Shown: positions 16,290 through 23,350 of the stretch, piece by piece
Layout of the letters: every line of letters starts with the position of its first letter
Numbering within the stretch: the stretch's first letter is position 1
Source: Azorhizobium oxalatiphilum
GTDB taxonomy: Bacteria > Pseudomonadota > Alphaproteobacteria > Rhizobiales > Xanthobacteraceae
DNA length: 64,000 nt
Assembly (NCBI RefSeq): GCF_014635325.1
Contig: NZ_BMCT01000003.1
Coordinates: forward strand, 62,001 to 126,000
Direction of reading: 5' to 3'
Position numbers and translations under genes: made by a program
Notes under the pieces: model-generated
The model's database searches: none
The model's input: only the letters and a program-made list of their open reading frames with translations
What the model was told of the DNA's origin: nothing

Positions 16290-17567
16290 TCAGCCGCCGC
16301 CCACCGGCATGGCGAGGGGCGCGGCGCCAGCGGCCAGCACGCGGCGCTCGCCGCCCGTGGCCCGCACGCGCGGCAGGTCGAGGCGGGTCCAGACGTCGTT
16401 CAGCGCACCGGCCAGATGGGCGATGAGCTTGTCGTCATGGAACGGCGTCGGCGTGATGCGCAGGCGCTCCGTGCCACGCGGCACGGTGGGGTAGTTGATG
16501 GGCTGGATGTAGATGTTGTGCTCGGCCAGCAGCACGTCGCTGGCGGCCTTGCAGGCCTTGGCGTCGCCCACCATCACCGGGACGATGTGGGTGGGGGTTT
16601 CCATCTGCGGCAGGCCGGCGGCGGCGAGCGCCGCCTTGACCTTGGCCACCTGACGGCGCTGTCCGTCGCGCTCCTGGCCCGACAGCTTGAGATGGCGAAT
16701 GGAAGCGGTGGCCGCGGCGGCAATCGCCGGGGGCAGGGCGGTGGTGAAGATGAAGCCCGGCGCATAGGAGCGCACGGCATCCATGACCACCTGCTTGCCG
16801 GTGATATAGCCGCCGACCACGCCGAAGGCCTTGCCCAGCGTGCCCTCGATCACGTCGATGCGGTGCATGACGCCATCGCGCTCGGCGACGCCGCCGCCGC
16901 GCGGGCCATACATGCCCACCGCATGCACTTCGTCCAGATAGGTCATGGCGCCGTAGCGCTCGGCCAGATCGCAGATCTCGGCCATGGGGGCGATGTCGCC
17001 GTCCATGGAATAGACGCTCTCGAACACGATCAGCTTGGGCCGGTCGCCGGCCGCCTGCAGCAGCTCTTCGAGATGGCCGAGGTCGTTATGGCGGAAGATG
17101 GCCTTCTGCCGGCCGCCCTGGCGGACGCCCTCGATCATGGAATTGTGGTTCAGCTCGTCCGAGATCACCACGCATTCGGGGATCAGTCGGACGATGGTGG
17201 AGATGCCGGTGGCGTTGGACACGTAGCCCGACGTGAAGACGAGGCCAGCCTCCTTGCCGTGCAGGTCCGCCAGCTCGCGCTCCAGCATCACGATCTCATG
17301 GCTGTTGCCCGAGATGTTGCGGGTGCCGCCGGCACCGGCGCCGCGCAGCAGCGCAGTTTCGCGCATGGCCTCGACGACGGCGGGATGGCTGCCCATGCCC
17401 AGATAGTCGTTGGAGCACCAGACCACGATCTCACGCGGACCGCCGGGCGAGTGCCACGTGGCGCGGGGGAAACGCTCGGCATTGCGCTCGATCTCGGCGA
17501 ACGTGCGGTAGCGACGTTCACGGCGGAGGGCATCGACGGCGTCGGCGAAGAAATGATCGTAGGACAT
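16290..17567 (-). CDS. hemA: 5-Aminolevulinate synthase
   Basis: The 425-residue protein is a PLP-dependent alpha-oxoamine synthase with the ALAS pattern. It has YRTFAEIER near the start, [10 protein letters not shown] at 50-59, GTRNISG at 81-87, the cofactor Asp212 and His215 in LDEVHAVG, and the Schiff-base Lys246 in EGTLGKAFG. It condenses succinyl-CoA and glycine to 5-aminolevulinate, the committed step of the alphaproteobacterial C4 route to heme. A FixK/FNR-type box with a matching -10 element lies directly upstream, so low-oxygen induction is likely. hemC, hemD and a hemY-like gene lie about 31-36 kb away. Confidence 0.97.
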   Translation of the reverse strand: MSYDHFFADAVDALRRERRYRTFAEIERNAERFPRATWHSPGGPREIVVWCSNDYLGMGSHPAVVEAMRETALLRGAGAGGTRNISGNSHEIVMLERELADLHGKEAGLVFTSGYVSNATGISTIVRLIPECVVISDELNHNSMIEGVRQGGRQKAIFRHNDLGHLEELLQAAGDRPKLIVFESVYSMDGDIAPMAEICDLAERYGAMTYLDEVHAVGMYGPRGGGVAERDGVMHRIDVIEGTLGKAFGVVGGYITGKQVVMDAVRSYAPGFIFTTALPPAIAAAATASIRHLKLSGQERDGQRRQVAKVKAALAAAGLPQMETPTHIVPVMVGDAKACKAASDVLLAEHNIYIQPINYPTVPRGTERLRITPTPFHDDKLIAHLAGALNDVWTRLDLPRVRATGGERRVLAAGAAPLAMPVGGG

Positions 17568-17606
17568 TCGGGATCCGGGGCGGAAGCGTGAACGCGAACT
17601 GTTCTA

Positions 17607-17612
17607 ATCCTA
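17607..17612 (-). promoter_or_regulatory. -10 element of the hemA promoter
   Basis: TAGGAT on the minus strand at 17612-17607 lies 31 bp from the centre of the FixK/FNR-type box. That is the geometry of a class II activator promoter with the box centred near -41.5. It predicts a transcript start near 17599 and a leader of about 32 bases. Confidence 0.45.
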
Positions 17613-17633
17613 GCGGCCAACTTGCGCCGGACC

Positions 17634-17647
17634 TTGCTTTCGATCAA
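17634..17647 (-). promoter_or_regulatory. FixK/FNR-type activator box upstream of hemA
   Basis: TTGCTTTCGATCAA matches TTGAT-N4-ATCAA with one mismatch and the rhizobial FixK2 pattern TTG(A/C)-N6-(T/G)CAA exactly. It lies 67-80 bp upstream of the hemA start codon. FixK/FnrL control of ALAS genes is established in Bradyrhizobium and Rhodobacter. Confidence 0.65.
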
Positions 17648-17960
17648 GTGCAACAGTTGTCACGCGACGATGAGGCGCGGTTGGAACGGAAAGAACACGC
17701 TGCACCGCACCCGTTCATCTTGGCTGCATCAAGCTTTGAAACAAGCGTTTCCAAGGGCTGGCAGCCGAAATCGTCGCCGGAAAATGCATGCCATACCATT
17801 CATGCAATGCGGCAATGCAGGCGCGAATTTCGCACCGGAACCTGCCTCTCCCTCGCGGAAAAATGAGCTGCGGTACCATTTTGGAGGCATCTGCCGCTGT
17901 CTTCACCAATGGTCAGTTCATTGGAGCGGCAAAAAGGAGGGATTGCCGCGAAATTGCCGC

Positions 17961-17989
17961 TTGCACGGGGGGGCGAATTTCCCTAAATG
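17961..17989 (+). promoter_or_regulatory. Possible sigma-70 promoter for the ornithine decarboxylase leader
   Basis: TTGCAC at 17961-17966 and TAAATG at 17984-17989 are separated by 17 bp. A start near 17996 would give a leader of about 490 bases ahead of the decarboxylase gene. The -10 match is poor. Confidence 0.3.
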
Positions 17990-18027
17990 CGTTTTTGCCC
18001 AATTTCGCACGTGCCTGTGGTTGCGTG

Positions 18028-18150
18028 CCGATCGGCGGAAGTCCGGACAAGAGGCCGGAAAGCCGCCAGCCAGATCGGTAGCCGGAGGGAACCGGCCCAC
18101 CCTGCTCTCAGCAGGGGACGTGACTTGAAGCAACGACGTACGGGCTTTTT
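18028..18150 (+). ncRNA. Structured 5' leader of the ornithine decarboxylase gene, candidate speF motif
   Basis: CCGAT (18028-18032) pairs with ATCGG (18074-18078), GGCGG (18034-18038) with CCGCC (18063-18067), and TCCGG (18042-18046) with CCGGA (18055-18059), giving a nested stem. Two compact hairpins follow: GCCGG/CCGGC at 18081-18096 and CCCTGC/GCAGGG at 18100-18116. A run of six T lies at 18145-18150. A structured RNA called the speF motif is described upstream of alphaproteobacterial ornithine decarboxylase genes; position and structure fit, but I could not run a covariance search. Confidence 0.55.
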
Positions 18151-18488
18151 TGGTCTCTGTCGGCCCTCCAAAGGTCGGCGTTACTGAAGAGGCACTACAT
18201 CTTGCCGGCCGTGCGGAGAGGGAACTCCCCTTTCCAATCGTGCGCATCCGTAACTGCCCGTTCGGCCTTTGGCTGCGCGGCTGGTGCGATGCCGCTCGGC
18301 GCGATTTGCGGCCGGTGAAAACCCGGCGAAGCGGGCACGGCCCGTCGGACTGCGGCGCTTCCATAACGCCCCATGCCGACGATGCGCGTGTCCCGGACCG
18401 ACGATGGTTCACATCGCGGTCCGCCTGACTGTCGTCGTGCGGAAATCCTTCTGCACTTCACGAGGCTTCAAGGTCACGGGAGGTTGCC

Positions 18489-19619
18489 ATGACCGATCGC
18501 ATCCGCGAATTCCTTCGGACCCGACGAGAAGACGGTCCTTGTGTCGTTGTTGATCTGGACGTTGTGCGCGCCAACTATTCGGCGTTCGCCTGCGCCCTGC
18601 CGGACACCCGCGTCTTCTACGCGGTGAAGGCCAATCCCGATTCCGCCATCCTGAAGGCGCTGGCCGAGCTGGGCTCGTGCTTCGACTGCGCCTCGGTGCA
18701 GGAGATCGAGATGGCGCTGTTCGCCGGCGCCTCGCCCGATCGCATCTCCTTCGGCAACACCATCAAGAAGGAGCGCGACATCGAGCGCGCCTACAAGATC
18801 GGTGTGCGCCTGTTCGCGGTCGACTGCTACGAAGAAGTCGAGAAGATCGCCCGCGTCGCCCCGCGCGCGAAGGTGTTCTGCCGCATCCTGTGCGACGGCG
18901 CGGGCGCCGAATGGCCGCTCTCGCGCAAGTTCGGCTGCGTCCCCGAGATGGCGCCCGACGTGCTGGAGCATGCCCATCGCCTCGGCCTCTCGCCTTATGG
19001 CGTGTCCTTCCACGTGGGCTCGCAGCAGAAGAACGTGCATGCCTGGGATCAGGCGCTGTCTTCCGCCGCCTTCATCTTCCGCGAGTGCGCCGAGCGCGGC
19101 ATCTCGCTGTCGATGGTGAACCTCGGCGGTGGCTTCCCCACCAAGTATCTGCAGGACGTGCCGAAGGCGCAGGCCTATGGCGAGGCGATCTTCGATTCGC
19201 TGCGCCAGCATTTCGGCAACGCCATCCCCGAGACCATCATGGAGCCGGGTCGCGGCATGGTCGGCAATGCCGGCATCATCGAGACCGAGGTGGTGCTGAT
19301 CTCCAAGAAGGCCGAGAGCGACACCATGCGCTGGGTCTATCTGGACATCGGCAAGTTCGGCGGTCTGGCCGAGACCATGGACGAGGCGATCCGCTACCCG
19401 CTGCGCACCCCGCGCGACGGTGACGACACCGCGCCCTGTGTGCTCGCCGGCCCGACCTGCGATTCGGCCGACGTGATGTACGAGAAGACCCCCGTCGATC
19501 TGCCGCTGTCGCTGTCCATCGGCGACAAGGTGCTGATCGAGGCGTGCGGGGCCTACACCACCACCTATTCGGCGGTGGCGTTCAACGGCTTCCCGCCGCT
19601 GAAGTCCTACGTGATCTGA
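18489..19619 (+). CDS. Ornithine (lysine/ornithine) decarboxylase, alanine-racemase-fold type
   Basis: The 376-residue protein is a fold-type III PLP decarboxylase. The cofactor Lys47 lies in FYAVKANPD, FHVGSQ and GGGF form the phosphate-binding region, EPGR follows, and the second-subunit Cys lies in GPTCDSADVM. It converts ornithine to putrescine in the cytosol. The length matches the short bacterial type of this family rather than the 700-residue SpeC/SpeF type of enterobacteria. Putrescine would feed the homospermidine synthase encoded at 39841. The 920-bp upstream region contains a structured leader, so control at the RNA level is likely. Confidence 0.93.
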   Translation: MTDRIREFLRTRREDGPCVVVDLDVVRANYSAFACALPDTRVFYAVKANPDSAILKALAELGSCFDCASVQEIEMALFAGASPDRISFGNTIKKERDIERAYKIGVRLFAVDCYEEVEKIARVAPRAKVFCRILCDGAGAEWPLSRKFGCVPEMAPDVLEHAHRLGLSPYGVSFHVGSQQKNVHAWDQALSSAAFIFRECAERGISLSMVNLGGGFPTKYLQDVPKAQAYGEAIFDSLRQHFGNAIPETIMEPGRGMVGNAGIIETEVVLISKKAESDTMRWVYLDIGKFGGLAETMDEAIRYPLRTPRDGDDTAPCVLAGPTCDSADVMYEKTPVDLPLSLSIGDKVLIEACGAYTTTYSAVAFNGFPPLKSYVI

Positions 19620-19622
19620 ACA

Positions 19623-19650
19623 GCGGCGTCGGCCTTCGGGCCGATGCTGC
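19623..19650 (+). terminator. Hairpin after the decarboxylase gene
   Basis: Bases 19623-19634 pair with 19639-19650 (12 bp with two G-T pairs) around a TTCG tetraloop, starting 4 bases after the stop. No T-run follows. Confidence 0.55.
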
Positions 19651-19801
19651 CGGGTGAGGCGCCAACGGCGCGCGGCCGGCATGCGAATCTGATCGGGCGT
19701 CAACCTGCCCGATGGCTTCGCGTGTCGAACGTCCGCGCCGCACGGGCGGCCTCACCCGTGCTCCAATGCTGAGTTGGAGACGGATTCACGGTTCAGGCAG
19801 A

Positions 19802-19818
19802 CTGACCGATCCGGCTCC
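19802..19818 (+). repeat. Dispersed intergenic motif copy
   Basis: CTGACCGATCCGGCTCC recurs with small changes at 44604-44621 (reverse), in both arms of the hairpin at 45295-45338, and partly at 30961-30972 (CGATCCGGCTCC). All copies are intergenic and near gene ends. Confidence 0.5.
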
Positions 19819-19931
19819 CGAGGGGCGTGTCCCCTCTCTTCCGCACCCATCCTTCTGCCTTCAGGGCTGGCGAAGCACCGCTTCGCCGGATGGGCATCTT
19901 TCGGCCAACGGTTACGGGGCAGGAGCTGCCG

Positions 19932-20483
19932 ATGACTGCGATTGTGCTTGAGAAATGGGAAGAGGCCGCCGCGCGCGAGGCCCTGCTGGACCTGTGCATG
20001 CCGCAGCGGTTCGAGAAGGCGTCCGAGCTGATCCGCGAGGGCCGGCTGCCGGCGGATGGGCTGTCGCTCGCCGCCCATGGTCCCGATGGTCGTCTCGCTG
20101 CCACCGTGCGCCTGTGGCACGTCTCCGCCGGTCCCGGCCGGCCGGCGCTGCTGCTCGGCCCGCTCGCCGTCCATCCGTGGTTCCGCGACCGTGGCCTCGG
20201 CGCGGCCATGATGCATGATGCGCTCGGCCGCGCCGCCGATCTCGGCCACGGGGCGGTTCTCCTCGTGGGCGATGAGTCCTATTACCGGCGCTTCGGCTTC
20301 TCCTCCGCGAAGACGAGCGGCCTGTGGATGCCGGGCCCGTTCGATCCCGCGCGCCTTCTGGCGGTGGAACTGAAGGCGGGCGCGCTCGCTGGTGCGCGCG
20401 GGCTCATCAGCCCCACGGGCGTGATGGCGGAGAAGCCCTCGCTCGACGCGCTCATCGCGGCGGATCTGAAGCGCTCGGCGTGA
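19932..20483 (+). CDS. GNAT-family N-acetyltransferase, YhbS-like
   Basis: The 183-residue protein shows the acetyl-CoA-binding GNAT core: LGPLAVHPWFRDRGLGAAMM with the R/Q-x-x-G-x-G/A type loop (RDRGLGAA), and the later YYRRFGFSSA element typical of YhbS-like enzymes. The acceptor is unknown. The ATG at 19932 has CAGGAG 6 bases upstream; residues encoded further upstream are not family-like. The 312-bp gap before it holds the decarboxylase hairpin and a dispersed repeat copy. Confidence 0.88.
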   Translation: MTAIVLEKWEEAAAREALLDLCMPQRFEKASELIREGRLPADGLSLAAHGPDGRLAATVRLWHVSAGPGRPALLLGPLAVHPWFRDRGLGAAMMHDALGRAADLGHGAVLLVGDESYYRRFGFSSAKTSGLWMPGPFDPARLLAVELKAGALAGARGLISPTGVMAEKPSLDALIAADLKRSA

Positions 20484-20513
20484 AGGTGCGAAGCTAGGAG
20501 CGTAGTTCTCCAC

Positions 20514-20553
20514 TCCCCCTCTCCCGCTTGCGGGGGAGGGTCGGGGAGGGGGC
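20514..20553 (+). repeat. Palindromic intergenic repeat, first arm
   Basis: A roughly 40-base element containing CTCCCGCTTGCGGGGGAG and a second G-rich part. It recurs in inverted orientation at 20625-20663 with only a few differences. The internal CCGCGC-GCA-GCGCGG hairpin lies between the copies. Elements of this sequence type are widespread between genes in alphaproteobacteria. Confidence 0.75.
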
Positions 20554-20624
20554 CGCGCGCAGCGCGGTGGCCTGCCCTCGCCACCTGATCCTCCGCTCAA
20601 TTCTCACAAGAGGCCGCCCGGCCT

Positions 20625-20663
20625 GCCCCCTCCCTAGCCCTCCCCCGCAAGCGGGAGAGGGGA
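20625..20663 (-). repeat. Palindromic intergenic repeat, second arm, inside the LysR 3' end
   Basis: This is the inverted copy of the element at 20514-20553. It overlaps the last codons of the LysR gene on the minus strand and encodes the tail SPLPLAGEG followed by a TAG stop. Confidence 0.75.
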
Positions 20664-21650
20664 CATGTTGCTCTTGGGGAGAAGGGCGTGACCCTTCCCC
20701 GCCATCAGCTCCCGCGCATCTGCCATGGCCGCCGCGATGAAGCGCGGGGCCACCACTTCCACCAGAAAATCCAGATAGACCCGCACCCGGGCCGGCATGT
20801 TGCCGCCCTGGCCGAGATAGACCGCGTGCAGCGGGTCGAGGTCGCCGGGGTTGAACGCTTCCAGCACCGGCACGAGACGGCCGGCAGCGATGTCATGCGC
20901 CACATGGAACATGCCGAAGCGCGCCATGCCCACGCCGCCCAGCACCAGATGGCGCAGGCCCTCACCGTCGCTGGCCATGGCATTGCCCTCGGGCCGGACG
21001 GTGAGCGTCTCGCCCTCCCGTTCTCCCCGCAAGGGCCAGCCCTCGATCTGGCGCAGGTAGCAGAAGCCGATGCGGTTGTGCGCCTCAAGGTCGGCGGGGC
21101 GCTGCGGCATCCCCATGCGCGCCAGATAGGCCGGGGAGGCGACGATCACCTGCCGCGTCTCGCCGAGCTTGCGGGCCACGAGCTGCGAATCCTTCAACGG
21201 CCCGGCCCGCACGGCCACGTCCATGCGCTCCTCCATCAGGTCCACCACCTTGTCGGTGAGCACCATGTCCAGCGAGATGCCGGGATAGCGGGTGAGGAAG
21301 TCGGCCAGCGCCGGGGCGAGGAAGTGATGGCCGAAAGGCACGTTGGCATTCACCCGCAGGCGCCCGCGCGGTTCCTCGCTGGCGGCGACCGAACGCTCGG
21401 CCTCGTCCAGATCCGCCAGCAGGCGCACGGAGCGCTCATAGAAGGCGGTGCCTTCCGGGGTGAGCTGAAGGCGGCGCGTGGAGCGGTTGAGCAGGCGTGC
21501 GCCGAGCCGCTGTTCCAGCCGGCTCATGAGCTTGCTCACCGCCGAGGGCGTGAGGCGCAGTTCGCGCGCGGCGGCGGAGAAGCCGCCCTGATCCACCACC
21601 CGGACGAACACGTCCATTTCCGCCGTGCGGTTGACCTCGAAGCGCGCCAT
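20634..21650 (-). CDS. LysR-family transcriptional regulator with repeat-derived C-terminal tail
   Basis: The 338-residue protein has a LysR helix-turn-helix (FSAAARELRLTPSAVSKLMSRLE, about residues 20-42) and an effector domain typical of the subgroup whose operator targets are divergent transporters or oxidoreductases. It is about 35 residues longer than usual. The last residues, MSPLPLAGEG, are translated from the intergenic repeat, so the original stop was probably lost upstream of it. It is divergent from the MFS gene at 21833, its likely target, and two palindromes lie between the genes. Confidence 0.92.
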   Translation of the reverse strand: MARFEVNRTAEMDVFVRVVDQGGFSAAARELRLTPSAVSKLMSRLEQRLGARLLNRSTRRLQLTPEGTAFYERSVRLLADLDEAERSVAASEEPRGRLRVNANVPFGHHFLAPALADFLTRYPGISLDMVLTDKVVDLMEERMDVAVRAGPLKDSQLVARKLGETRQVIVASPAYLARMGMPQRPADLEAHNRIGFCYLRQIEGWPLRGEREGETLTVRPEGNAMASDGEGLRHLVLGGVGMARFGMFHVAHDIAAGRLVPVLEAFNPGDLDPLHAVYLGQGGNMPARVRVYLDFLVEVVAPRFIAAAMADARELMAGKGHALLPKSNMSPLPLAGEG

Positions 21651-21668
21651 TGTGACATGAACTCACAA
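21650..21668. promoter_or_regulatory. LysR-type operator at the regulator's start codon
   Basis: TTGTGA at 21650-21655 and TCACAA at 21663-21668 are perfect inverted repeats with a 7-bp spacer and satisfy T-N11-A (T21653, A21665). The site abuts the LysR start codon, suggesting autorepression. Confidence 0.55.
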
Positions 21669-21678
21669 ATCCTTTGAT

Positions 21679-21698
21679 TGCGGACATTCTAGTCCGCA
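21679..21698. promoter_or_regulatory. Second palindrome between LysR and MFS genes
   Basis: TGCGGAC at 21679-21685 and GTCCGCA at 21692-21698 are perfect 7-bp arms around ATTCTA. It lies between the divergent starts and may be the site controlling the MFS promoter. Confidence 0.5.
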
Positions 21699-21832
21699 CG
21701 GCGGCTTGCGTCCATTTTGTTGCAACGCGGCGTGCGCCGGCTCATCTGGCCGGGGATGCCCTTTCATCATCATTGGGTTCCCGCAGGTGCTTCCCCGAGC
21801 GCTGCGTGCACCCGCAAGCTGGGATCCGCCCG

Positions 21833-23008
21833 ATGCCCTTGGCCCTTTACGCCCTCACCGCCGGTGCCTTCGGCATCGGCGTCACCGAATTCGTCATCAT
21901 GGGCCTGCTGCTCGACGTGAGCCATTCGCTTGGCGTCTCGCTGTCGGCGGCCGGTCTGCTCATCTCCGGTTATGCGCTTGGCGTCGTCATCGGCGCGCCG
22001 GTGCTCACCATCCTCACCGCCCGCTGGCCGCGCAAGGCTGTGCTGCTGGGTCTCATGGGCGTGTTCACGCTCGGTAATCTGGCCTGCGCGCTCGCCCCCG
22101 ACTACACCACGCTCATGGCGGCCCGCGTGCTCACCGCCTTCGCCCATGCCACCTTCTTCGGCGTCGGCTCGGTGGTGGCCACCGGCCTCGTGCCCGCCAA
22201 CAAGAAGGCCTCCGCCATCGCCGTCATGTTCACCGGCCTGACGGTCGCGAACATCCTCGGCGTGCCCTTCGGCACCTGGCTTGGCCAGCATTATGGCTGG
22301 CGCTCCACCTTCTGGGCCGTGACCGCCGTGGGCGTGCTCGCCCTCGTGGTGATCGCCCTTCTGGTGCCAAGCAGCACCGCCAAGGAAGAGCCGACGAGCC
22401 TGAAGAACGACCTCGCCGTTCTGGCCCGCGCGCCGCTTCTGCTCGGCCTGCTCACCACCGTGCTGAGCTGGGTGGGGGTGTTCGCCGCCTTCACCTATAT
22501 CGCGCCCATGCTGACCCAGATCACCGGCTTCTCGGACGCGGCGGTGTCGCCCATCCTGCTGGTGTTCGGCGCCGGCCTCGTGGTGGGCAACCTTGCCGGC
22601 GGCCGTCTGGCCGACTGGAAGCTGGTGCCCACCATCTATGCCACGCTGATCCTGCTGGCGCTGGTGCTGGGGGCCATGACCATCGGCCTGCACAACGGCA
22701 TTGCCGCCGTCGTCTTCGTGGGCCTGTTGGGGGCGATCGCCTTCGCCACGGTGGCGCCCTTGCAGATGTGGGTGCTGGAGAAGGCGCAGGGCGCCGGCCA
22801 GTCGCTGGCCTCCAGCTTCAACATCGCCGCCTTCAATCTCGGCAATGCCATCGGCGCATGGCTGGGCGGCGTGGTGATCGACCACGGGCTCGGGCTCGGC
22901 GCCATCCCGTGGGTGGCGGCGCTGGTGCCGCTGGCGGCGGTGCCCGTGGTGTGGTGGACGGGGCGGATCGAGGCCGCCCGGACCCTGCGCCCGGTGGCGG
23001 CGGAATAG
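21833..23008 (+). CDS. MFS transporter, DHA1 family
   Basis: The 391-residue protein has about 12 membrane segments. It starts MPLALYALTAGAFGIGVTEF, nearly the same as the MFS protein at 4339-5508, and the two align throughout (for example GLLISGYALGVVIGAP and GWRSTFWAV). They are AraJ/YdhP-like exporters. GGGA lies 9 bases before the ATG at 21833. Its expression is probably controlled by the divergent LysR protein, unlike its paralogue, which has a different operator and no adjacent regulator. Confidence 0.9.
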   Translation: MPLALYALTAGAFGIGVTEFVIMGLLLDVSHSLGVSLSAAGLLISGYALGVVIGAPVLTILTARWPRKAVLLGLMGVFTLGNLACALAPDYTTLMAARVLTAFAHATFFGVGSVVATGLVPANKKASAIAVMFTGLTVANILGVPFGTWLGQHYGWRSTFWAVTAVGVLALVVIALLVPSSTAKEEPTSLKNDLAVLARAPLLLGLLTTVLSWVGVFAAFTYIAPMLTQITGFSDAAVSPILLVFGAGLVVGNLAGGRLADWKLVPTIYATLILLALVLGAMTIGLHNGIAAVVFVGLLGAIAFATVAPLQMWVLEKAQGAGQSLASSFNIAAFNLGNAIGAWLGGVVIDHGLGLGAIPWVAALVPLAAVPVVWWTGRIEAARTLRPVAAE

Positions 23009-23030
23009 ATTTCGCAGTCTCGCAAAATGA

Positions 23031-23057
23031 AAAGCCCCGGTCATGCCGGGGCTTTTT
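23031..23057 (+). terminator. Rho-independent terminator of the MFS gene
   Basis: AAAGCCCCGG at 23031-23040 pairs perfectly with CCGGGGCTTT at 23046-23055 around TCATG, followed by further T. The flanking A-run makes it usable in both directions, serving the convergent small gene at 23073 too. Confidence 0.92.
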
Positions 23058-23072
23058 CGTATCGGGTCGCGC

Positions 23073-23237
23073 TCAGCGGTGGCGGATGAGGCCGAGATCC
23101 CAGGCCGGCACCGGCGGCTCGAAGGGAGCGGGAAGCCCATCGAAGCTGGAGGCCCAGGCGTGCAGCGCCCCGAACAGGGTGAGAGCCACCATCACCGGCA
23201 GAAGGGTGGCGATGAGGATCACGGACAGGCGGCGCAC
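23073..23237 (-). CDS. Small single-helix membrane protein
   Basis: A GTG start at 23237 with GGAG 7 bases upstream opens a 54-residue protein. It has one membrane helix (LSVILIATLLPVMVALTLFG), a short linker and a Pro/Trp-rich C-terminus (PFEPPVPAWDLGLIRHR). No family is recognised. The tail is likely periplasmic by the positive-inside rule. The longer in-frame extension upstream lacks a ribosome-binding site. It may be cotranscribed with nothing; the terminator at 23031 lies just after its stop. Confidence 0.55.
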   Translation of the reverse strand: MRRLSVILIATLLPVMVALTLFGALHAWASSFDGLPAPFEPPVPAWDLGLIRHR

Positions 23238-23350
23238 AAGGCATCTCCGGGGCTGAACAGACGGGCACCCGAAAATGGAACGGCCCGTGCCGATGAGGAC
23301 ACGGGCCGCACCATAGTGCCACCACATCAAGTTGCAATGGCGATTTGTGA

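Noticed and set aside
17622-18128. 168-codon plus-strand frame in the hemA-decarboxylase gap
   Set aside because: The translation has the composition of non-coding DNA (many Arg, Trp, Cys), no ribosome-binding site is evident, and it overlaps the structured leader.
20514-20663. Insertion sequence with inverted ends
   Set aside because: The inverted copies flank only about 70 bp with no transposase, so this is a palindromic intergenic repeat rather than an IS.
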